Source: DASQFI01 sp035633215 (GTDB lineage Bacteria > Acidobacteriota > Vicinamibacteria > Vicinamibacterales > SCN-69-37). Taken from it: 21,583 nt of DNA. The notes below the pieces were generated by a model. That model was not told the DNA's origin. It did not search any database and worked only from the letters and a program-made list of their open reading frames with translations. The stretch covers positions 1 through 21,583 of the forward strand of contig DASQFI010000042.1 in NCBI GenBank assembly GCA_035633215.1. Direction: 5' to 3'. The position numbers were made by a program, and so were the translations under genes. Below, in pieces: positions 1 through 7,503 of this stretch (the first letter of the stretch is position 1; the number at the start of each line of letters is the position of its first letter).

Positions 1-184
1 TCGCGGGCGCGCCGTCGCGCTCCTGATCCCGTTGCCCGCGAACGCGACGACTGTAGACCGGCTGGTTTCCACCGGACGGGCCGTCGCGGCCACACGCGAT
101 CTCGTCTCGCTCGGCAGGCCCACCGCCCGGACGAAAACGTCGGTGTCAAAGGCGCTGCGTGACATCCGGGACGACCGCCGGTGA
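1..184 (+). CDS. Phd/YefM-type antitoxin, C-terminal part (5' end outside window)
   Basis: A reading frame enters the window at base 2 and stops at 182-184. It encodes about 60 residues beginning RGRAVALLIPLP, the kind of strand that ends the DNA-binding part of Phd/YefM antitoxins, followed by a basic and polar tail ending DIRDDRR. The stop codon overlaps the GTG start of the PIN gene (GTGA, 181-184), a junction typical of toxin-antitoxin operons. By family knowledge the protein would neutralise the downstream PIN nuclease through its C-terminus and repress the operon through its N-terminus, which is not visible here. The family call rests on this short segment and on context; another antitoxin fold is possible. 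Confidence 0.6.
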   Translation, partial: RGRAVALLIPLPANATTVDRLVSTGRAVAATRDLVSLGRPTARTKTSVSKALRDIRDDRR

Positions 185-600
185 GTTTCCTGCCTGCCTA
201 TTTCGATACCTCGGCCATCGTCAAGCTCGTCGTCGTAGAGCCGGAGTCGGATGCGCTCATTCAGGCGCTCGCCCGGTGGCCCGATCGCGTCACGTCCGCT
301 CTGGCTCGAGTTGAAGTGCACCGGGCGCTGTGGCGCGCCCGCGCGTCACGGGCCGTCCATGCGCGCGCCGACGCGGTGCTCGGGGCCCTCGTGCTCGTGC
401 GGCCCGACGAATCCGTTCTGTCTCAAGCGGCGGCGTTCAGGGATCCTCAACTGCGGGCGCTCGATGCGGTCCATCTCGCCACGGCGCTCACGCTCGGGGA
501 TCATCCGGACGTCTTCATCACCTACGACGCCAGGCTTGCGCGGGCTGCCGGCCAGCTGCGCCTGACCGTGCAGCATCCGGGCGTCGATCGGCTCGCCTGA
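181..600 (+). CDS. PIN-domain toxin (VapC-like ribonuclease)
   Basis: A 139-residue single-domain protein. The acidic residues expected in a PIN active site are present: D9 in YFDTSAIVKL, E45 in RVEVHRAL, D95 in LRALDAVHLA and D116 in TYDARL. Such proteins are Mg2+-dependent endoribonucleases, usually acting on tRNA or rRNA and held inactive by a co-expressed antitoxin. The GTG start overlaps the stop of the upstream antitoxin frame by four bases, so translation is probably coupled. Length and motif order are normal and nothing is missing, so the toxin is likely functional. Its RNA target cannot be read from sequence. Confidence 0.9.
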   Translation: MSFLPAYFDTSAIVKLVVVEPESDALIQALARWPDRVTSALARVEVHRALWRARASRAVHARADAVLGALVLVRPDESVLSQAAAFRDPQLRALDAVHLATALTLGDHPDVFITYDARLARAAGQLRLTVQHPGVDRLA

Positions 601-701
601 CGCCGCGCACGGCGGCCGCCCCTGACGAGGCCGCGGGGTGTTACTCTCCGTGTGTCAGAGCCATCGGTGTTGGCTGACTGACCGACTAACGTGGGTGAAT
701 C

Positions 702-1823
702 ATGAAACGAATCCTTTGGATTCTGATGCTTCTCGTTGCGGTGAGCGTCGCCGCGCAACTCTCCGCGCAGACCGGCGCGGCCAAACCCGCCGCGCCTGCC
801 GCGAAGCCCGCCGAGCAGCCGAAGTTCAAGGCCATCTGGGAGCGCGTGGCGTTCAACAAGGACATCGACTTGAACGCTGTGGCCTGCAGCGGACCGGAAA
901 CCTGCTGGGTCGCGGGCGATAAGTCGACGATCCTTCACACCGCGGATGGCGGCAAGACCTGGCAGGTGCAGATCGGCGGCGATCCCGACGCGACCGATCG
1001 CGACTTGATGAAAATTTTCGTGCTCGACGCGCAGCACGCCTGGGCGATGACCAGCAGCGGCAAGATACTCGGGACGCGCGACGGCAAGACGTGGGCGGAG
1101 CTGAGCACGGTGAGCGGGACCAGCAAGGGTGTTTGGTTCGTGTCCCCTCAAACCGGCTTCGAGATCGAGAACCCTCGCTCGACGACCGAGACGACGCTGA
1201 ACCGCAGCGATGACGGCGGCAAGACGTGGAAGCCCATCGGCACGTGCGGCGTGGAGACGCAGGTCGACGGCTTGCCGCGCAAATTGGGCTGCTGGATGCA
1301 AGCGGCGCAGTTCCTGTCGCCGACCGTGGGGTTCATGGGCGGCGGCGCCACCGTGGCCATGGGCAGCCATGTCGCGGCCTTCGGCAGGACGATCGACGGT
1401 GGGCAGACGTGGACGACCTCGATCATTCCGGAAACGAAACATGTCATCACGGGTGTGCACTTCTGGTCGGACAAGGCGGGGATCGTCGTGCTCGAAAAGG
1501 GCGAGTCGGTCTACTGGACCACCGACGCCGGCGCCACGTGGACCCGATCGGTGAAGCAGCGCCTGTGGCCGAGCGCGCACGGCGTGGGTGAGGGCAAAAT
1601 CATCGTGAGCGCCGATGAGGACCTCAAGCAAATGGGCTATTCCTTCGACGGCGGCCGGAACTTCACGACGAGGCCGTTTGCGGCGCCCGCGCGCGTGCGT
1701 GCGGTGACGTTCTTCGACATGCGGAACGGCTATCTGGTCGGCGACCACGCGATGGCCTATCGGTATCGGATCGTGCCGATCGATTACTCGAGTCCCGGCA
1801 TGATCGCCGCCATGTCGCAGTAG
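702..1823 (+). CDS. exported YCF48/BNR-like beta-propeller protein
   Basis: A 373-aa protein with a clear signal peptide (MKRILWILMLLVAVSVAAQLSAQ) followed by an Ala/Pro/Lys linker to about residue 42. The rest contains repeated propeller-blade motifs of the YCF48/sortilin-BNR type: HTADGGKTW, TRDGKTW, RSDDGGKTW, TIDGGQTW, TTDAGATW and SFDGGRNF. In cyanobacteria and chloroplasts the YCF48 fold assists photosystem II assembly. In heterotrophs such as this presumed host, related secreted propellers have no settled role, so only periplasmic or extracellular location and fold are inferred. The ATG is preceded by GGGTGA at a workable distance. It is transcribed alone and converges on the kinase gene at 1888. 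Confidence 0.8.
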   Translation: MKRILWILMLLVAVSVAAQLSAQTGAAKPAAPAAKPAEQPKFKAIWERVAFNKDIDLNAVACSGPETCWVAGDKSTILHTADGGKTWQVQIGGDPDATDRDLMKIFVLDAQHAWAMTSSGKILGTRDGKTWAELSTVSGTSKGVWFVSPQTGFEIENPRSTTETTLNRSDDGGKTWKPIGTCGVETQVDGLPRKLGCWMQAAQFLSPTVGFMGGGATVAMGSHVAAFGRTIDGGQTWTTSIIPETKHVITGVHFWSDKAGIVVLEKGESVYWTTDAGATWTRSVKQRLWPSAHGVGEGKIIVSADEDLKQMGYSFDGGRNFTTRPFAAPARVRAVTFFDMRNGYLVGDHAMAYRYRIVPIDYSSPGMIAAMSQ

Positions 1824-1843
1824 GCCGACCACCGGGCAGTTCT

Positions 1844-1871
1844 AGTTCGAAGTTTGAAGTTCGAAGTTCGC
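1844..1871. repeat. tandem heptamer array (AGTTCGA-like, 4 units)
   Basis: Four consecutive 7-bp units, AGTTCGA, AGTTTGA, AGTTCGA and AGTTCGC, lie between two convergent genes. The unit is nearly self-complementary (TTCGAA at unit boundaries), so both strands read alike. It has the same 7-bp period as the arrays at 5141-5203 and 9444-9478 but a different sequence. Confidence 0.75.
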
Positions 1872-1887
1872 CGCGCAAAGCGCGGCG
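1869..1887. terminator. hairpin between convergent genes
   Basis: Perfect 8-bp stem CGCCGCGC / GCGCGGCG with an AAA loop, ending one base before the stop codon of the minus-strand kinase gene. It could end transcription from either side, but neither strand has a convincing U-tract, so intrinsic termination is uncertain. Confidence 0.4.
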
Positions 1888-4494
1888 TTACCGGAGACCC
1901 TCCACGAGGTACAGATCGCTCAGCGCGCGATGCCAGGAATACGCGTAGGCGCGGCCGTCCGGAGTCGGCACGAGAAAGGTGACGGTCATGATCCCTGTCG
2001 GATCTCTGGGTTGAATCTCCTTCCACACCTGGCGCCGGCCCGTCAGCGGATCGACCCGGAGCACCTGGCTCACCGCTTGAGGCTCGGACACGAGCACGCC
2101 ATCGCGGATCCAGCCGTAGAGCCGCTCCCGCCCAGTGAGACCGGGCACCAGGCGCGTCGGGCCGCCGCCGATCGGATGCAGATTCAGTCCGCGCTCCGAG
2201 ACTACCGCCGCCATCGTCCCGTCGGGTGACACGGCCCACGACGCCCCGATCGAGATGTTTTCCGGCGTTATCGCGTCGGCGGTGCCGCGGTCGAGGTCGA
2301 AGAGGTACAGCCGTGCATGTCGATCCGATTCCTGCGCCCTGGCGACCACGCGCTGGCCGTCGGGCAGCCACTTCGCGCCGAAGATCGTCAAGCCTTGTCG
2401 CTCGAGGCGGCGCGGCTGGCCCGCCCCGGTTGGCAGCACGTCGTACCCGGATTGTCCCGGTCCATCGGCGATTGCCCATTGGCCATCAGGCGAAAGCGCC
2501 ACGGCGCGGCCGTCGCCAAGCCGAACGGCCGGCGAGCCATCGGTCTTCCGGAGGTAGACCGATGCTTGGGCACCGCCGCCGACGCCCGTCTCCGAGAACA
2601 GCACGAGCGATCCATCCCGCGAGATGTCGGCGAGGCTCGGCCCGTCGAGCCAGGCGAGATCGCGCTCCTGCGTGTCGCCGGGCGCCAGGACGCTGATGCC
2701 GCCCCGGTCGTCCGTGCGGGCGATCAGCAGTCGGCCGTCCGGCGCGACGTCGTGCAGCGTCGCGTTGCCGGGAACGCGCGACACGAGGCGCGGCTCGCCG
2801 CTGCGGGTCACAGCGTACACGGCGTTTCGAAAGAGCGGAAGTTCATCAGCGGCCGTAAACCAGATCTCGTCGCGGTTCCACGCAAGCCCGAACACATTGA
2901 AGTATCGCGACGGGAACGTCGTCCTGGCGCCGGACCGGTCCACCAATACGACGTGGCCGTTGAGCGCGCTCGCCGCGCCCAATTCGAAACAGGCCACCGA
3001 ATCACCGCGCGGCGAGACACGTGGAAAGCTGAATCCGCCCCCCGGTGTAGCGGGCTCGGCGATGACGGTACCCATAGGGAACTCGAGCTGCTCGCGGCCC
3101 TTCACGCGGCGGACGACCGCGAGTTCCCGGCCGTCCGGGGACCAGTCGGCGTACTTGACCTCCTCGAGCAGCTCGCGCGGCGCGCCACCCGCCAGCGGCA
3201 CCCGGGCCAGCGTGCCGTAGGTCATGATGCCCCTCATGTGCGTTCCGAGCGCCAGCGCGAGCTCACCGGAAGAGGAGATCGCCAGCGGAGTCGCCGGCGG
3301 CAGAGTCACCGGCGCCGACTCCGGACTCTCGGGACGCACGGTGTACACACGGCAGATATCGCCGTCCCACAGCGCGCCGTAGTAGATCGTCTTGTAGTCC
3401 GGTCCGAACCGAGCCGTGCGGATCATTCCCCGCCGAAACGTCAAGCGGCGAAACGAGGGCAGCGTGGCGACGCGTGGACGTCCCCCGACGAGCGCGCCCG
3501 CGCCGAAGCCCAGACCGAGCAGCCCGAGCGCGCCGCCGATGAGCATCCCGCGACGCGACACGCGACGCGCAGGAGGAACCGCAGAGGCAGCCGAACTCTG
3601 TTCCACTGGCGGAGTCGCGGCGGCCGGCACCGGGTCCTCGAGCTCGTGGCGCGCGTCTCCGATATCGCGAAGGCGGCGCTTCGGGCTCTTCTCGAGACAT
3701 CGCTCCAGCAGGCGCCGAATGTTCGGCGAGAGACCCGGTGGAAGCGCCTGCCAGTCCGGCTCGGAATTCAGAACGGCCGCAATGGAGTCCGAGACCGTGC
3801 CGCGGGAAAACGCCGAGCGTCCGGCGAGCATCTCGTACAGCACGCACCCGAACGCCCAGATGTCTGCCCGCTTGTCGACGTCCTGGCCACGCGCCTGCTC
3901 GGGACTCATGTATCCGACGGTCCCCACGATCAGGCCCGCGCTCGAGAGAGCGGCCGTGGTTGCCGCGTCGGAACCGGGCCCGGCCGAATCGCCCAGCGCG
4001 GCTTTGGCGAGGCCGAAATCCAGGACCTTCACGACGCCGTCGGGCGTGATCTTGACGTTCGCCGGCTTCAGGTCCCGATGAATGATGTTCTTCTGGTGCG
4101 CCGCATCGAGCGCGTCGGCGATCTGTCTGGCAATGGTGAGCGCATCGGCGATCTCGGTTGCCGTCGCAGGCGCTGAGGACCCACGACGTGCGATGAGCTC
4201 CTCCAGCGTTGGTCCGGCGACCAGCTCCATGATGAGCGCCCGGATCTCGCCGTGGTCCTCGATCCCGTGAAGTGTCGCGATGTTCGGATGATTGAGCGCG
4301 CCCAGCATGCGCGCTTCACGCTCGAGGCGCGCCAGGCGTTCCGGATCGGTCGTCAACGCGTGCGGGAGCGTCTTGATCGCGACGTCGCGGCCGAGGCGAG
4401 TATCGCGGGCGCGATACACTTCGCCCATCCCGCCGGCGCCGATGCGGGCCGCGATCACATACGAGCCGAGGCGTGTGCCCTCGGTCAGCGCCAT
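1888..4494 (-). CDS. transmembrane Ser/Thr protein kinase with C-terminal TolB/WD40-like propeller
   Basis: An 868-aa protein. Residues 10-285 form a complete Hanks-type kinase: glycine loop GAGGMG (19-24), VAIK lysine K41, HRDLKPAN (139-146, catalytic D141), DFG (159-161) and GTVGYMSPEQ in the activation segment. A Pro/Ala-rich linker (287-310) leads to one membrane span at about 316-337. The remaining roughly 530 residues repeat SPDG-type blades (DWSPDGRELAV, ALSPDGQWAI, AVSPDGTMAAV), a TolB-like beta-propeller expected outside the cytoplasm. By analogy this is a receptor kinase that senses through the propeller and phosphorylates cytoplasmic Ser/Thr substrates. The gene lies 21 bp downstream of a 186-aa gene on the same strand, probably co-transcribed. 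SRRGML before the span resembles a Tat motif. No ligand or substrate can be deduced. Confidence 0.92.
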   Translation of the reverse strand: MALTEGTRLGSYVIAARIGAGGMGEVYRARDTRLGRDVAIKTLPHALTTDPERLARLEREARMLGALNHPNIATLHGIEDHGEIRALIMELVAGPTLEELIARRGSSAPATATEIADALTIARQIADALDAAHQKNIIHRDLKPANVKITPDGVVKVLDFGLAKAALGDSAGPGSDAATTAALSSAGLIVGTVGYMSPEQARGQDVDKRADIWAFGCVLYEMLAGRSAFSRGTVSDSIAAVLNSEPDWQALPPGLSPNIRRLLERCLEKSPKRRLRDIGDARHELEDPVPAAATPPVEQSSAASAVPPARRVSRRGMLIGGALGLLGLGFGAGALVGGRPRVATLPSFRRLTFRRGMIRTARFGPDYKTIYYGALWDGDICRVYTVRPESPESAPVTLPPATPLAISSSGELALALGTHMRGIMTYGTLARVPLAGGAPRELLEEVKYADWSPDGRELAVVRRVKGREQLEFPMGTVIAEPATPGGGFSFPRVSPRGDSVACFELGAASALNGHVVLVDRSGARTTFPSRYFNVFGLAWNRDEIWFTAADELPLFRNAVYAVTRSGEPRLVSRVPGNATLHDVAPDGRLLIARTDDRGGISVLAPGDTQERDLAWLDGPSLADISRDGSLVLFSETGVGGGAQASVYLRKTDGSPAVRLGDGRAVALSPDGQWAIADGPGQSGYDVLPTGAGQPRRLERQGLTIFGAKWLPDGQRVVARAQESDRHARLYLFDLDRGTADAITPENISIGASWAVSPDGTMAAVVSERGLNLHPIGGGPTRLVPGLTGRERLYGWIRDGVLVSEPQAVSQVLRVDPLTGRRQVWKEIQPRDPTGIMTVTFLVPTPDGRAYAYSWHRALSDLYLVEGLR

Positions 4495-4515
4495 GCAGGA
4501 TTCAGTGAGCTCTCG

Positions 4516-5076
4516 TCAGCGCCGCGGCTGCGGGTTCATGGCCCGCATCAACCCGATCGTCGCGTTCGTCATGTTTGTCGTGTGGTTGATCCACGACTGG
4601 GTCGACCATGCTCTGTTCGCGAGACTCTCCGCCAGCGCCGCCTGAGGATCTTCGGCGGCAGGCCGTGCCTGGCTGGCGTGCTCCCGCACCGCGGCCAGAT
4701 TAGCGGCCGTCGTCTGTGACATCTCGGCTGCCTGCGCCTGGGCCAGCACGGGATCGAGCAGCCAGAGCATCTGCGGCAGCTCGAACGACCATTGCTGCAC
4801 CATCGCCGCGCGCTGCATGGGGTCGATGAGCGGCCACTGCGCGCGGAGCGTCGCCAGCATCATCGGCGCGCGCGCGTACCATTCGCGCGTCACCGGAAGC
4901 AGCGACAGATACCAGTACGCCAGTTGTGTCCGCCATAGCCGTCTCACGAGGTCCGTGACGTCGATCAGATCGACGCCGCGCACGGCGGCCGCGATGAAAT
5001 CGATCATGTCCAGCCCGGCGTCAGCCGCTTCGACCGTCAGCGGCGGCGGTCCGTACGACAGGATGGCGTGTTGCAT
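4516..5076 (-). CDS. hypothetical protein upstream of the receptor kinase
   Basis: A 186-aa protein that I do not recognise. It has no signal peptide and no clear membrane span. It is mostly helical in character, with Trp/Tyr/Leu-rich stretches in the middle (RTQLAYWYLSLLPVTREWYA, WSFELPQMLWLLDPVL) and an Ala/Gln-rich segment at about 110-150 that could form a long helix. The C-terminus (WSTQSWINHTTNMTNATIGL) is rich in Asn and Thr. Coding is supported by uninterrupted length, tight spacing (21 bp) to the kinase start, and codon usage like its neighbours. The ribosome-binding site is weak (GGGAA). It is probably in an operon with the kinase and could be a partner or substrate; that is inference. 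Confidence 0.65.
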   Translation of the reverse strand: MQHAILSYGPPPLTVEAADAGLDMIDFIAAAVRGVDLIDVTDLVRRLWRTQLAYWYLSLLPVTREWYARAPMMLATLRAQWPLIDPMQRAAMVQQWSFELPQMLWLLDPVLAQAQAAEMSQTTAANLAAVREHASQARPAAEDPQAALAESLANRAWSTQSWINHTTNMTNATIGLMRAMNPQPRR

Positions 5077-5139
5077 GTTGGATTCCCGTCAGCATCCTAC
5101 ACCTGCGCGGCTACTGAAAAGCCAGCAACCGGAAGTCAC

Positions 5140-5203
5140 AAGGCAGAAAGCAGAAGGCAAAAGAAGAAGCGCTTCTGCCCTTCAGCCTTTTGATTTCTGC
5201 CTT
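5140..5203. repeat. inverted pair of heptamer-type repeats
   Basis: The left half reads AGGCAGA, AAGCAGA, AGGCAAA in 7-bp steps. The right half carries the same motif on the other strand (TTCTGCC, CTTCAGC, CTTTTGA, TTTCTGCC). The halves meet at a perfect 12-bp palindrome, AGAAGCGCTTCT (5165-5176). The whole forms an imperfect 64-bp inverted repeat between divergent genes, just upstream of the kinase promoter. It is related in sequence to the array at 9444-9478. Confidence 0.7.
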
Positions 5204-5215
5204 CCGCGCGAGCGG

Positions 5216-5221
5216 TATAAT
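5216..5221 (+). promoter_or_regulatory. -10 box (TATAAT) of a probable leaderless transcript
   Basis: A perfect TATAAT ends 11 bases before the ATG at 5233, so transcription would start about five bases upstream of the start codon or at it. The intervening bases (CGCCCTCCCCC) contain no ribosome-binding site. No good -35 lies at 17 bp; TTGATT at 5190-5195 is spaced 20 bp. Confidence 0.5.
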
Positions 5222-5232
5222 CGCCCTCCCCC

Positions 5233-7503
5233 ATGCTCGGCACGACTGTTTCCCACTACAAGATCATCAAGACCCTCGGCGCCGGCGGAATGGGCGTCGT
5301 CTACGAAGCGGAAGACACGCAGCTCGGCCGGCGCGTGGCGCTGAAGTTCCTGCCAGACACGCCGGGCGCCGATCCAGTCGCGCTCGAACGGTTTCAGCGC
5401 GAGGCGCGCGCGGCTTCGGCGTTGAATCACCCGAACATCTGCACGGTCTACGCGATCGGCCAGCACGAGGGCCGGCATTTCATCGCGATGGAATTGTTAG
5501 AGGGACAGACGCTCGCGCAGAGCATCGGCACGCAGCCCTTCACGCCCTCAGTCGCCGCGCCGAGCGAGTCTGCGAGCCGAGGCGCGGCAGCGCGTGGGGG
5601 TGGGGCCCCACGCGCATTCCAGATTGTCGACATTGTCGATATCGGCGTGCAGATCGCAGATGCGCTCGAGTCGGCGCACGCCAAGGGCATCGTCCATCGC
5701 GACATCAAGCCGGCGAACATCTTCGTCAATCCGCGCGGACAGGTGAAGCTGCTCGACTTCGGGCTCGCCAAGTTCGGCGGCCCGGCCGACCTCGGTGCGC
5801 AGGCCGAGACCCGCGTCGGTGCGGACTTGACGATGCCGGGGACCGCGATGGGGACGGTGGCCTACATGTCCCCCGAGCAGGCGAGAGGACAACTCACGGA
5901 CGCGCGGACGGATCTCTTTTCACTCGGCGCGGTCTTGTATCAGATGGCCACCGGCGTACTGCCGTTCAAGGGCGACACGGATGCGGTTGTGTTCGAGGCG
6001 ATCCTGAATCGAGACCCGTCGACGGTGACGCAGATCAACAGCACCGTGCCCGAGGCCCTCTCGCGCGTCATCGAAAAGGCGCTCGAAAAAGAGCGCGACC
6101 TGCGCTATCAGTCGGCCACCGAGCTGCGAACGGATCTCTTTCGAATCAGGCGCGATCTGGAGTCAGGCAGGAAGGCGGCCGCGCACCCGGCGGGCGAAAC
6201 GCCGAGCGCGGGCACGAAGGCCGCCGAGCGCTCGATCGCGGTGCTGTTCTTCGAGAATCTCAGCGGGGTGAAGGAGGATGAGTACTTCCGCGACGGCGTC
6301 ACGGAAGACATCATCACCGAGCTGTCGAAGATCAAGGGCCTGAACACGTTCTCGCGTCCGACGGTGCTCGCGTTCCGGGACAAGCCGGTCACCCCTGCGC
6401 AAATTGGACAGCAGCTCGGCGCCGCTTACGTGCTGGCGGGCAGCCTGCGCCGGGCGGGCACGCGTCTTCGCATCAACGCGCAGCTCGTCGACACGCGGAC
6501 TGATTTTCCGCTGTGGTCCGAGCGCTACGACCGCGAGATGCGGGATGTCTTCGAGGTGCAGGACGAGATCGCCCGCAAGATCGCCGAGGCGCTCCGCATC
6601 ACGCTCTCGCCGCAGGAGCAGGCCGCGATCTCCGCCAAGCCGACCGACAATCTGCAGGCCTACGACCTCTACCTGCGCGGCAAGAGCTACGCGCGCCGGC
6701 TCACGCAGCAGGACCTCGAGTTCGCGCTGCAGATGTTCGAGAGCGCGATCGGCCTCGATTCGCGGTTCGCGTTGGCCTACGCGGGCATCGCCAACGTCTG
6801 CGCGCAGCATCACTATCGTCACGGGTCCGGATCCGGCTGGCTCGACCGCGCCCGCGACGCCGCGGAGAAAGCGGTGTCGCTGCAGCCGCACCTGCCCGAA
6901 GCGCACGTCGGCCGCGGCTGGGTCTTCTACGCGAACAAGCAATATGAGGAGGCGGTGACGGAGGCGCGCATGGCGATCGCGCAGAAGTCCGACTGCGAAG
7001 GCGTGTACTACATGCTCGGCCGGGCGCTCTTCGCGGCGGGACGCTACCAGGAAATCGTCGAGATTGCCGACGAGGCGGTACGCGTCAGCGGCTCGGACTA
7101 CAACATCTACGTCCCAATCATCAACGCCCTGAAAGCGCTGGGCAAGTCCGACGCCGAACACCACATGAACATGCGCCGAACCGAGGCGCTCGAGTCGCAC
7201 CTGCGCGAAGTGCCCGACGATGCGCGCGCGCGCATGCAGCTGGCGATCACGTTCGCCTCGCTCGATCGCGCCGACGATGCGATGCGCGAGGCGAATCTGG
7301 CGACGATGCTGCGCCCGAACGAGCCGACCGTGCTCTACAACGCCGCCTGCACGTTCTGCATGCTCGCGCGGAAGCCCGAGGCGCTCCAGGCGCTGAAGAA
7401 AGCTTGGGACGCGGGGTTCAAGGATGCGGTCTGGGCGCGGCGGGATCCGGATCTGGCGATTCTGCACGGCGAGCCGGAGTTCGAGAGGCTCTATCCCGCG
7501 TAG
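5233..7503 (+). CDS. Ser/Thr protein kinase with TolB-like domain and TPR repeats
   Basis: A 756-aa protein with no signal or membrane span, so probably cytoplasmic. The kinase domain (about 9-310) has GAGGMG (16-21), K38, HRDIKPAN (155-162, D157), DFG (175-177) and YMSPEQ. Residues 334-458 form a TolB-like domain of the kind found in kinases and adenylate cyclases (IAVLFFENLSG, FRDGVTEDIITELSK, YVLAGSLRR, DTRTDFPLWSERYDR). Residues from about 475 to 750 are TPR-like helix pairs for protein contacts, ending in GEPEFERLYPA. Residues of about 103-128 are a low-complexity insertion between the hinge and helix E that carries a DNA palindrome. The gene overlaps the convergent Ppx-like gene by 13 bp. 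ATG is chosen because the kinase motif begins at once and a TATAAT lies 11 bases upstream. Confidence 0.93.
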   Translation: MLGTTVSHYKIIKTLGAGGMGVVYEAEDTQLGRRVALKFLPDTPGADPVALERFQREARAASALNHPNICTVYAIGQHEGRHFIAMELLEGQTLAQSIGTQPFTPSVAAPSESASRGAAARGGGAPRAFQIVDIVDIGVQIADALESAHAKGIVHRDIKPANIFVNPRGQVKLLDFGLAKFGGPADLGAQAETRVGADLTMPGTAMGTVAYMSPEQARGQLTDARTDLFSLGAVLYQMATGVLPFKGDTDAVVFEAILNRDPSTVTQINSTVPEALSRVIEKALEKERDLRYQSATELRTDLFRIRRDLESGRKAAAHPAGETPSAGTKAAERSIAVLFFENLSGVKEDEYFRDGVTEDIITELSKIKGLNTFSRPTVLAFRDKPVTPAQIGQQLGAAYVLAGSLRRAGTRLRINAQLVDTRTDFPLWSERYDREMRDVFEVQDEIARKIAEALRITLSPQEQAAISAKPTDNLQAYDLYLRGKSYARRLTQQDLEFALQMFESAIGLDSRFALAYAGIANVCAQHHYRHGSGSGWLDRARDAAEKAVSLQPHLPEAHVGRGWVFYANKQYEEAVTEARMAIAQKSDCEGVYYMLGRALFAAGRYQEIVEIADEAVRVSGSDYNIYVPIINALKALGKSDAEHHMNMRRTEALESHLREVPDDARARMQLAITFASLDRADDAMREANLATMLRPNEPTVLYNAACTFCMLARKPEALQALKKAWDAGFKDAVWARRDPDLAILHGEPEFERLYPA
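5539..5616 (+). repeat. in-frame palindromic insertion inside the kinase gene
   Basis: This stretch encodes Ser/Ala/Gly/Arg-rich sequence (SESASRGAAARGGGAPRA) that a normal kinase hinge-to-helix-E loop does not need. It contains a perfect 9-bp stem CGCGTGGGG (5591-5599) / CCCCACGCG (5606-5614) with a 6-base loop, plus the palindrome TGGGGCCCCA (5601-5610). The reading frame is kept. It looks like a REP-like or palindromic element inserted into a tolerant loop. No second copy is in this window, so its repeat status is unproven. Confidence 0.5.

Noticed and set aside
601..614. Small GC hairpin just after the PIN toxin stop
   Set aside because: Only a 5-bp stem and no U-tract; not enough to call a terminator.
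522..1832. Long minus-strand open frame (436 codons) opposite the YCF48-like gene
   Set aside because: Arg/His/Gly-rich translation without any domain, typical of the strand opposite a GC-rich gene. The plus strand has a signal peptide and propeller motifs.
2317..4176. 619-codon plus-strand open frame opposite the receptor kinase
   Set aside because: Low-complexity Arg-rich product; the minus strand carries all kinase motifs.
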